In this document: in pieces, positions 1 through 7,617 of the stretch
How the letters are laid out: every line of letters begins with the position of its first letter
Position numbering within the stretch: the stretch's first letter is position 1
Source of the DNA: Spirogloea muscicola
Lineage: Eukaryota > Streptophyta > Zygnematophyceae > Spirogloeales > Spirogloeaceae
DNA length: 12,046 nt
Assembly: GCA_009602725.1 (NCBI GenBank)
Contig: WELB01000132.1
Coordinates: 378,254 to 390,299 of the forward strand
Direction: 5' to 3'
Notes under the pieces: generated by a model
What the model was told of the DNA's origin: nothing
Seen by the model: only the letters and a program-made list of their open reading frames with translations
Database searches by the model: none
Made by a program: the position numbers and the translations under genes

Positions 1-2535
1 GTCGCGCCGCCGGCGCCGGGCGCGGCGCGGCGGCCGCTCCTCGCGTCGCTCTCCGCGGCGGCATCGGAGGCGCGCCCCGTCTTCACGCTCGCCATGTCCG
101 TGGACCAGGTGTCCAAGCGCCTCGCCGGGTCAGTCGCCCTAACCCTAAACCCTAAAACCCGAACCCCAGTTCCGCTTCTTAGCCAATCATAGCTCTAACC
201 CTAAACCCTTAATTCCTATACCCTAGACCCTGGCCTGAAGGCCGAGCTTCCGACTGCAGGCTCCGCACAGCCGCCGAGCCCAAGCGAGCTCCGCAGATCA
301 TTACCTTGCCAAAAGGTTAAATGTTTTCAATGCCTATAAAGGTAAGACATCCGATAGTATGTAAAAGCCGGAAGACTGCTACTTATCAAGCATCCCAAGC
401 GGAGATGTGACAAGTACCACCTCGTTCTGCGCCGGTAGCCCGCCAGCGCGGCCCGTCGCTGTGCTGCATACGCACAGGCCGTCAATGTGGTCTGCGTTGC
501 AGGAGCTCGCAGCTCGCGTTTCCACGCTGCCCATCTGTTACCTCTAAGTCCCCACTGAGTACTCCTCGGCTGACTTGCCGCCTTGCCCCCGCTGCCTGTG
601 CAGGGTGCCGGTGTACACGGTGAGCAATGCATCGAACGAGTTCGTGCTCGTCTCCGACATGACGTCCCAGAAGTCGCTCGGCCTCTTCTGCTTCCGCCAG
701 GAGGACGCCCAGGCCCTGCTCTTGCAGGTGCGAGCAGCATGACCGCCACTCCCGCTCTGACAATAGCAGCCTGCGGCACCTTCCGTCATGTTTCTGCATG
801 CAAGCTCTGCGGTTCTCACTGCTTGGACCCCACAGGCTGCATACTTTGACTTGCTTGTCTTGTGACGTGTACTGTTGCACAGAAGCAGCTGTGCAGGTTT
901 GGGCATCCGAGCATCCTCTCTGATGACCTTGTGTGCTGCCACTGTGTCCAGGTGAAAGACCGAGAGCCCTCGCTTGGGCGGGGGGCGCGCATCGTGGCCG
1001 TCTCCTTGGACAAGGTTGGTTGGCTTGGTAGCCAGGAGCATTGGAGGGTGCCGCAGGGTTGTCAGCTTGCCTTCCTTGTGCTGGAGCGTGCTCTGCCGTA
1101 GACAGGCTTCCTTTACGGTAAATTTGTGCCCTGCTCGTATTAAACAGCAACACCCGGCTGGCAGGTCTACAAGCTTAACGCCGAGGGCATTTCATTCCGC
1201 TTCCTTCCCGACCCGCTACAGATCAAGAACGCTCTGGAGGTGTGCTCTTACCTTGTGTCTCGCCTCGTTTGACAACCTGGGCTGTTCATTGAATGCACAT
1301 GGCCACTTACAACCAATAGGAGCATCCTCCGCTGAGTGTTGGCTTGCAGGTCAGGGCAAAGGTGGGGAGCGGAAGCCGGGACTTTGATGGAGTGCCGCTC
1401 TTCCAGGCAAGCAGCATATTATGAGGCTGATTGATAACTTCCCAATGCTGACTACTGCTGTAAGATACTGCTTGCATCGACCTTGTATTTTTTTGTGGTT
1501 TGTTGAGCTTGTGAAGGGGGCCAATGACATCATCTAGTTTGCTGCTGCAATTCAAGCTTGGACGGTGAACTGACATACGAGCCACGAGCTGAGTGCAGTC
1601 AGACAATCTCATCCTCCGAAGCAACAATCGCCGATACTGCCCCATCTTCTTCTGCAAGGTGCGAGGCATGCAAATGTCAGACTGTGTGCGAGGTGCTGAA
1701 TTGCTGGAAAACGCGTCAGCTATTTTCAGCTTGTCTTAGTTTCCAAGTCTAGCGTATAGAACATGTAAAGTAGGTGCTGGTATGGAGCTATGCTTGCAGG
1801 ATGCACAACACGTCAAGCTGGGTGAGTGGGGCAGCTTTTGTTGATCTCCAGGAAGATTTGGAGCAGGCTCTGCTCCGGGCTTTTAAGCAGCAGAAACGGA
1901 CAAACCCGTCAATGCGGGTCAACACGGACGTACAGGTGTGTAGAAGGAGGACGTGCGCAGCCACTTGCAGTAGTCTTGGAACATTTGAGTTATACAGGCT
2001 GTCGACACACTTGCCAAGACTTGATTCCAAGAGGCTTCCATGCTTTCGGCTTGATACAGCACTGTCAAGCACTGCTCTCTTCTCTAAGGCAGTTGTATGG
2101 AACTCAACACTGAGATGTCTGCAACTTCGTTCTCAATTACAGGTTGGCAGCTTTGAGGATGTCCTCAAAAGGATGGAGGTAATTTCACCTGACCTCAAGT
2201 TACCACTGTGTCCGAAGAAGTTTTTGAGTTCAAATTTGTAGAGCAGGTCGCTGGTGCCTGCTACATATCTGATATGTTCTGATGTGCAGCCTTACTTATG
2301 GTATGGACCCATAGTAGTCTGCATCAATTCAGCTATGTGAAGTCACGTCTGCTGTGCAAGCTGCCCTTCCCTGTATGAGGAGATGCCTGATGGTTGTTGT
2401 TGTGGGTCGGCACAGGGTAATGAGGAGGACTCGGGGTGGGGCGACATTATTTTCATCCCGCCAGGTATGGACGCGTACCGACAGATCAAGACGGTCGCAG
2501 CGGCGTCTGGAAGTCGCAGCACAGTCTTTGCTTGA
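1..2535 (+). CDS. TIC22: Tic22 chloroplast import protein (5'-partial, 9 exons seen)
   Basis: Tic22 is a soluble intermembrane-space component of the chloroplast TOC-TIC import machinery, thought to act as a chaperone for preproteins in transit. Exons rebuilt by GT/GC-AG boundaries and frame: 1-128, 604-727, 952-1014, 1165-1239, 1350-1406, 1599-1658, 1852-1935, 2143-2178, 2416-2535 (TGA). They join in frame to 248 residues plus stop. Family landmarks in order: VPVYTVSNASNEFVLVSD (from residue 44), GLFCFRQEDAQALL, FRFLPDPLQIKNALE, GVPLFQ, RYCPIFFCKEDLEQALLRA and, near the C-terminus, GWGDIIFIPPGMDAY. These match Tic22 as I know the family; no search was run. The 5' end is missing: the frame is open to base 1, and the Ala/Arg/Ser-rich start looks like the end of a plastid transit peptide. 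All introns are GT-AG except the one after residue 149 (GC-AG). The gene converges on MTV1. Uncertainty is limited to the 5' end and transcript limits. Confidence 0.93.
137..232 (+). repeat. Degenerate plant-type telomere-like repeats in Tic22 intron 1
   Basis: Within the 475-nt first intron (129-603), CCCTAA/CCCTAAA/CCCTAAAA units run from 137 to about 167. A second cluster starts at about 195 (TAACCCTAAACCCTTA) and decays through CCCTAGACCC near 221-230. The unit matches the TTTAGGG telomere type known from land plants and many green algae. It is too short and degenerate, and lies inside a gene, so it is not a chromosome end. It could be interstitial repair filler or intronic telobox-like elements. 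Confidence 0.75.
1407..1598 (+). other. GC-AG intron in Tic22
   Basis: The exon ends TTCCAG and the intron starts GCAAGC at 1407; it ends GTGCAG at 1598 before TCAGACAATCTC. Only this junction keeps the family sequence VPLFQ|SDNLILRSNN in frame. Reading through hits TGA at 1422-1424, and no GT donor lies at the required place. The flanking CAG|GCAAG is the strong exon-side context typical of GC donors. Confidence 0.85.
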
Positions 2536-3673
2536 GTAAACGAGCAGACCCTGCAGCCTCCACAGAGCCACTACTTGTGGGGGCCAGGCACACACCCTTT
2601 ACACCCTCGACAGCGATATTCACTGGCTCTTGAGAAACGGCAAAGATCTGACAGCAGAGACCAGGTTCAAGGAGTAACAAGAGGTTACTCATGGACCTGA
2701 GTGTAGACATCGCACAACTTTTTGTGGACAAGATAGTTGAGAGGTTCGTTTGAGGTTGGACATGGGCGTGGTGCAGCACTTCCCAAAAATTGGACAGAAA
2801 GTCTGTTCCCAGGCTTCCCCTCGATTGTTTTGTTCTCAGGGCCCTGGTGCTGCAGCAGTACATTATTGTACTGCTGCACCAGGTGGACCTTTCATAGCCT
2901 AGCCTTCTCAGATGTAGAAGGTAGCAGTACAGAGAGCGGTCATAGGTCACTTTTGCTCTGAGCTCATCCTGGAGTCCTATGCAGCACGGAAGTGCTAACA
3001 GTTTTGAAGCGTACTGGAAAGGAAGCCAGAGACGTCAATGCGACTGCAAGCAAGCAGCAAATTTTGTATGACAGCGAGGGCCTGAGTCACTGTGGATGAC
3101 ATCCCTGATCGTGCTATCGTCAGCTGCGTCAGGCTAGCCCAGTCTACAAAGGGCAGCACTGCAGGAGTAGCTCTGTTCTGTGCAACATAAATCAGTACAG
3201 ATCGGCCCATATGCACTTGGACTCTTGGAGCAGTGGAGGAAAAGTAAGCCAAGTCACAGCCGTGACCATTTTGTCGACTGCACCGAGGCCGGAGAACAAG
3301 AGCAAATGCACTGCATGGTGGTGCAGGCTTGGTATTCATCAGGTTGTCCTAGCAGGAGACCTCCCCTTGGGGCCGCGAGCTGCAGCAGTCATGTGATCCT
3401 GGCCACGACATATATGGAGGACATGAGAAATCGAGAAACCAGAAAACACAAAGAGAGCGATTGCCCCAGTAGTGGGTGAAGCATTTTAGTGCTGCACTTA
3501 GCAGACGCATTGGCAGACGCAGGCCACAAAAACAGCAACATATGGTGTAGCAGGCACCGCAAGCGATGAGCAAGGAGCTGATGAGGGGTTTGACAAGCGG
3601 CTGATAGATCACATCAGAATGCAAAGAAAGGCTTCGCTTATAAGCTGGTGCTGTGCCTGCATGGAAGGTGGAC
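2536..3673. other. Convergent intergenic / 3'-UTR zone between Tic22 and MTV1
   Basis: About 1.1 kb between the two stop codons. Open frames here have no recognisable protein motifs and no plausible splice-linked continuation, so I read this as 3'-UTR plus spacer. No TGTAA was seen on the + strand downstream of Tic22. On the - strand a TGTAA lies at 2603-2599, more than 1 kb past the MTV1 stop, too far to assign with confidence. A strong hairpin (2843-2883) is the only clear structure. Confidence 0.6.
2843..2883. repeat. Long near-perfect hairpin in the convergent 3' zone
   Basis: The left arm CCTGGT + GCT + GCAGCAGTACA (2843-2862) pairs with TGTACTGCTGC + ACCAGG (2867-2883). This gives 17 paired bases, one 3-nt bulge (2849-2851) and a TTAT loop (2863-2866). 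It lies about 310 nt after the Tic22 stop and 790 nt past the MTV1 stop, so it could be transcribed in either 3' UTR. It might be a 3'-end, stability or small-RNA structure, or simply a chance inverted repeat. Confidence 0.8.
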
Positions 3674-6600
3674 CTAGAGCATGGCCGAAGACAGTACCAT
3701 GACAAAGTCAAAAGCGTGCGTCTCGTCCTTCCGCCTCTCCAGCGAGGGCGAGCGACGGAGTGTAGGGTCTCCTGAGAAGTCAAAATCCCCAGGCCCCAGT
3801 GGGGAGCTGGCCGCCAGCTGCTGCAGGCCGCTGAGGTCCTGCCCCTGGCGAAGTGGCAACGGAAGCTGCTGGAGCTGCTGCTGCTGCTGGAGCTGCACAA
3901 ACTGCAACCCGTTGGCCATGCCGAAGCCCGCCGCAGCCGTCGGCAACATCCCGTGAGGGAAGGCGCCCGGCCTACTCATTGGGTGCAGCCCCATGCCCAG
4001 CGCCTGCATGTACAACATCTGCTGCTGCAGGAGCTGCTGCTGCTGCTGCAGGAGCTGCCGCTGCAGCGCGTCGTCGCTGCCCAAACCGGGCATGACGAGC
4101 CCAGGCGCAGCCTGCGGCGATGCAGCTTCACCAAACGGAGGTCGCAGAGGCACTTGCTGGCTGCTGCCCTGCAGGACACCTGGTGCGCTCGACAGCAGTG
4201 CAGGATTAGGCCCATTGGCTGTGGCGGAGGCTGAGGACGTGGGGATGTTGGCCATCAGGCTGGCGAGAGAATCCGCTGCCTGGGCGGACGTGCTTGCCCC
4301 CGGCACTCCGAGCTCGAGGCCATCAAAAAGGTCGCCGGAAGTGGCGGCAAGAGTGTTGCCCTTGTGGTCATTCCCCATTTCCAGCCCAGAGAAGATGTCA
4401 CCAGTGCCACTATCCCCTGATGGGGAGGGCTGTGAGGACACGCCTGCAAGAAGGTCCTCCGCAGCAAGAGAAGATGTCGTGTCAGCAGCGGAAGAAGGGT
4501 CCGCAGTCGGCTGATGGTTGGTCCAAAGAGCCTCTCCTAGAAGGTCGGTCGCCATCTCGTGTCCTGGAGCACCTCCAGTGCCCGTCGACAGGTGCGAGTC
4601 CTTTTCGTCCAGGCCATCAAGCAAGTCGCCATCGCTGGTGTCGAAGAGGTCAGGCACGTCCACAACAGCAGGCCTCTGGCTGCCACTGGCTGGTGCTGGC
4701 TCCTCCAACTCGCCTTCCTCCGGCCCAAAGCCCAGCAGCTCAAGAACCTGCACAGACGATGTTGAAGGGGTTGCACTGCTCATCCATCTTGACTAGCAGT
4801 GCAACATCTCTACAATGGTCATACATAGCACTGTCTCGTAGTTTAGTGTTTTACTCAAGTGAGGACATGCGCGCTCGTTCATGTTTGTTGACTTTAGGCC
4901 AAATTTGCATCTCCAACTATGCCTGACAGCTACATCAGCCCCGTTAGAATATGAGGCTAGCTTAGCTACTAGTCAATACTGTGCAGGGCTACACGCACCC
5001 GCTTAGCCCGTTCCCTAACTGATGCCTGCGGAGATTCGAGGCAGTCGATGATGGAGCCAGCGTCCTCTTCAAAATGCTCAAATACTGCCTCGGATAACCT
5101 ACTTCCGTCTTGCCTCATAGCGGCCTCTAGAGCGCACAATGCTTTTAATCTCACCTGCCATGAAACAAGTGGCAAAGACCCGCCATCAACATGACAGTGC
5201 TTTAATTGATCCACATTGCAGCAAATATATTTAATGACATCTCTCATGAAAACACTGAGCTCACCTGCCAGATGTGTGACTTGAGCTTGACCTCCAGTGC
5301 CCTAGTCAGAAGGTGCCCATCCAAGCTACTTGCACTTGCAAGAAATGAGTTCAGCGCGTCACGGCTTGGCTGTACCCTTACGCCCCCCGGGGCAGTGATG
5401 CTGTCAACCAGCCTGTCTACCGCTGCGTGATGGGTACTCTTCTCAGAGGCGCTACTGCTGTTGCCAGCAGAGGCCGGCTTGCCCTCGTCGGCGCCTCTTC
5501 GCTGCGGAAAAAGCTGGGCGCCTCTATCGGCATCTGCATCTTGATTGGCCAAGGAGTCCACCTGGTCGTCTGAAGAAGGCCTGAATGACCACCTGCCTCC
5601 ATACTTTTGTGCCTCTTGCGAGGTCCTCGTTGAGTGAGCGACTTCCTCATACTCATCAAAGCCCTGCTTGTCCTCGTAGCTGATGTGCTCGGAGGTAAGC
5701 GACCGAGTGAGGCTCGGTCCTCTGTATGTGCCGGCACTCTGCTCTTGAGCCGCATTCACATTGCTGCCCAGCCTGCTCAACCCCTGCTTCAGCTGTGCAC
5801 TGCCATACTCAATGAAGTCACTGAGAGTGGCCGTCGAAGCACCAGTTGCTGCATGAGACCTATCATCATGGGTCCGGTTGTCAGAGCTTCCAAAGCCCTG
5901 ACACAGACCAACAGATAGAGCAATTAAGAAGGTTGAGAGCAGACAAAGACTGTTTACTCGCAAGAAAAATGAAAAAGACTTCATGCAAGATCCAACTGAA
6001 GTACGATAGTACTTGTAAGCATGTGTGATAATCAAGCTCGTGTATAGTGCATTGCTTGCGTGGCATGGCTTTATGCGGTCGCCTTGTTCTGGTGAAGGTT
6101 GGTCAGTCAGTAACCTCCATCCGGCGCCGTCCAGTGCTCTCGGAGGCAGAGCTTCGGTTGTCATCTTGAGAGAAAATGGCCGATATGGCCTCATGAGCAA
6201 GGTCCCTCACAGCCTTGTTCAATGCGTCCCCCTTAAGGGGGTCAGGCTGGCCCTTGTAGTTGAACAGGCTCCTGATTGCTCCTGAGTGCCGCTGCACCTC
6301 TCGCCGGAAGTCTTTCCCAGCCTTGACAACGCAGTACTTAAAGAGCCGCAGGACCTGCATCAAACAAAAACACCCCAATCAGAATATTGACTTGAGAGCG
6401 GTGCTAGCAGAATCTATAGCGGACAACTCAGGCTCTGCCTTAGACCAGGTGTCTATAAGCCCTTGAGTGTACGCATCCTCAAGTTGGTCTATGTGCCACC
6501 AATCTGGTCTGCCCCATCACACCTAATCAACAGAAGCCCCATGCCTGCCGAGGCTTGCTGTGCAGCAGGCACCCCCAGTAGACGTGATCTCAGAACAAAG

Positions 6601-6943
6601 GAGCATTTCATGGTGGCTACAGTCACTGTCATGCATCATCAGATGGGACTCTTGACAGAGTCCACACTGTGCTTCATCGGCACTTAGGGCTGAAGTGGCT
6701 GACGGCACTTGCTGGACGTGGAAGTGAGGCGCGGGAGCGGGGCGTCACCTTGTGCTTGACGTACGGCGACTTGTATTCGAGGCGCTTGACGAGGTAATCA
6801 ACCATGACCTTGACCATGTCGGAGCCCGCTGCCTGCATCATGTCCGCGATCTCGTCCAGGCGGTACACGGGCGTCACCTTGTCGTCGTCGGAGGTGGCCA
6901 GATCCAGCAGCCGCGCGCGCTTGTAGGACTCCACCACCTTCAT
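3674..6943 (-). CDS. MTV1: MTV1/tepsin-like ENTH-VHS vesicle adaptor
   Basis: Plant MTV1 acts on clathrin-coated vesicles at the trans-Golgi network in vacuolar sorting; its animal relative tepsin is an accessory protein of AP-4. Coding exons (- strand): 6943-6749, 6354-6115, 5897-5265, 5154-4999, 4747-3674 (TAG). All introns are GT-AG and phase 0, giving 765 aa. The ENTH/VHS domain covers residues about 1-130 (VESYKRARLLDL, DDKVTPVYRLDEI, KDFRREVQRHSGAIRSLFNY, DPLKGDALNKAVRDLAHE). A linker follows, then a second VHS-like helical region at about 305-415, including LKALCALEAAM and CLESPQASVRERAKR|VLELLGF, which spans the last intron. The tail carries acidic DLF/DLL motifs, IFSGLEM (526-532), LFDGLEL (548-554), Gln-rich tracts (about 637-703) and a terminal HAFDFV (752-757). 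The ATG at 6943 is the first after an in-frame TAG at 7003-7001. It is divergent from U1-70K. Family assignment is from recognised motifs; no search was run. Confidence 0.92.
3863..4063 (-). repeat. CAG/CTG-rich glutamine tracts in MTV1 exon 5
   Basis: Two imperfect (CAG)n stretches on the - strand, 4063-4019 and 3907-3863, encode Gln/Leu runs such as QLLQQQQQLLQQQ and QLQQQQQLQQL. They are separated by a Met/Gly/Pro-rich spacer. The tracts are interrupted by CTG (Leu) codons, so they are low-complexity coding sequence and not a pure microsatellite. Confidence 0.85.
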
Positions 6944-7076
6944 CCTGCCGGTGCTCACTGCGGCCGCCTGCCAGGCTTGGCCTTCAACGGGAGCTGGAGG
7001 CTAGCTGGTTTCGCCGCCGCCTGAGAGATGGGAGCGGGCTTCACTTGGCGGGCCGCCAAGACGTCTCCAGTGAGCT

Positions 7077-7095
7077 TCAGGAGGACTGCCGGCGC

Positions 7096-7135
<40 letters not shown>

Positions 7136-7148
7136 CCGGGGCGACCAT
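7077..7148 (-). CDS. Polyalanine upstream ORF on the MTV1 side
   Basis: On the - strand an ATG in context GCCATGG at 7148 opens 23 codons and ends TGA at 7079-7077, 133 nt before the MTV1 ATG. It reads M-V-A-P-A-A-T, then ten Ala (GCC) plus one Ala (GCG), then RRQSS. It is a uORF only if MTV1 transcription starts upstream of 7148, which is not known. The alanines come from the (GGC)n repeat, so the frame may simply reflect the repeat. Confidence 0.4.
7098..7130 (+). repeat. (GGC)10 trinucleotide repeat
   Basis: Ten uninterrupted GGC units followed by GGT. It is the reverse complement of the GCC repeat at 7408-7446 about 280 nt away, so the two could in principle pair as a long stem. It supplies the Ala run of the small - strand ORF at 7148-7077. 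Confidence 0.95.
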
Positions 7149-7206
7149 GGCAAGTAGCGGCTGGCGGAGGTGGCAGGGAAACCACCTTTGCACCGCCGGT
7201 CCTACC

Positions 7207-7226
7207 GTCCCGTTAACTAACGGGAC
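7207..7226. promoter_or_regulatory. 20-bp interrupted palindrome, possible Myb-type site pair
   Basis: GTCCCGTTA-AC-TAACGGGAC: perfect 9-bp arms with a 2-bp centre, lying between the two polyalanine uORFs. Each arm carries the core AACGG, which is the core of the plant MSA element bound by three-repeat Myb proteins. Dyad symmetry suggests a dimeric protein site, but binding is inference. Confidence 0.5.
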
Positions 7227-7345
7227 CCGGTGTCTCGTTTCGAGGCTCCCGGTTCCCGTTCATCCGTTGATCCGGTGTTACCAGACTGTGTGTCAAGTGG
7301 TTCAGCGGCTGGTCCGGCTAACCGGGATAACCGTGGTGCGGCGGG

Positions 7346-7356
7346 AAACCCTAGGG
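7346..7356 (+). promoter_or_regulatory. Telobox-like element upstream of U1-70K
   Basis: AAACCCTAGGG, containing the plant telobox AAACCCTA. In plants such boxes occur near transcription starts of translation and ribosome-related genes. Here it sits about 270 nt before the U1-70K ATG. It is a short motif that can occur by chance. Confidence 0.35.
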
Positions 7357-7404
7357 CCGCACACCGCTCGCCAAGAAAGCCTTTCCCTCGACACCGGGCC
7401 AGCC

Positions 7405-7407
7405 ATG

Positions 7408-7449
<42 letters not shown>

Positions 7450-7461
7450 GCGCTCCGCTAG
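7405..7461 (+). CDS. Polyalanine upstream ORF on the U1-70K side
   Basis: ATG at 7405 in the strong context GCCATGG, followed by thirteen GCC (Ala) codons, then V-A-L-R and TAG: 18 aa. It ends 156 nt before the U1-70K ATG, in a different frame. If the U1-70K transcript starts upstream of 7405, this would be the first efficiently recognised AUG and would reduce initiation downstream. A longer frame in phase begins at an ATG at 7147. The GCC run is a repeat, so coding function is uncertain. Confidence 0.45.
7408..7446 (+). repeat. (GCC)13 trinucleotide repeat
   Basis: Thirteen perfect GCC units directly after ATG, likely within the U1-70K leader. It is inverted relative to the GGC run at 7098-7130. 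Repeats of this length are often length-variable and hard to assemble. Confidence 0.95.
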
Positions 7462-7617
7462 CCTTCTTATCGCTGCAACGATTCGCGCCTACTGGCGAGC
7501 CTCTTGTCAGGAGCACGCCGGGCGGCGCTCCGCGGGCGGCCGTCGTCTGTGCACATTGCAAGCGAAAGCTGTCCCGCCCCATCCGAAGCGCCTCTGCCCG
7601 AGCCGTAGCCCGCCGAG

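Larger units (their letters stand above)
6944..7617. promoter_or_regulatory. Shared head-to-head promoter region of MTV1 and U1-70K
   Basis: The 674-bp stretch between the two start codons must hold both 5' leaders and both promoters, unless a 5' non-coding intron moves one start away. It is very GC-rich. Each side has an in-frame stop just upstream of the main start (TAG 7003-7001 for MTV1; TAG 7606-7608 for U1-70K), so neither coding region extends further in. It contains mirrored GGC/GCC repeats, two polyalanine uORFs, a 20-bp interrupted palindrome and a telobox-like site. No TATA box is evident. Transcription start sites cannot be read from sequence. Confidence 0.7.

Noticed and set aside
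1452-1767. TGTAA motifs inside Tic22 introns (and at about 9090 and 9323 in U1-70K introns) as early poly(A) sites
   Set aside because: A five-base motif is expected by chance several times in this length; no other evidence of premature 3' ends.
2995-3339. 114-aa minus-strand frame in the convergent zone as a gene
   Set aside because: No recognisable motif, no splice-linked partner exon; composition like random sequence.
4748-4783. ATG-initiated start for a separate 369-aa protein at 4783
   Set aside because: The first 12 codons lie in the intron. An acceptor CAG at 4748-4750 joins KR|VLELLGF, completing the second VHS-like domain of MTV1, so it is not a separate gene.
5244-6200. Long minus-strand frame read as a single ORF starting before exon 3 of MTV1
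   Set aside because: Only 5897-5265 is exon. The upstream part crosses a phase-0 intron and contains non-conserved, hydrophobic sequence; the ENTH/VHS head joins at 6115.
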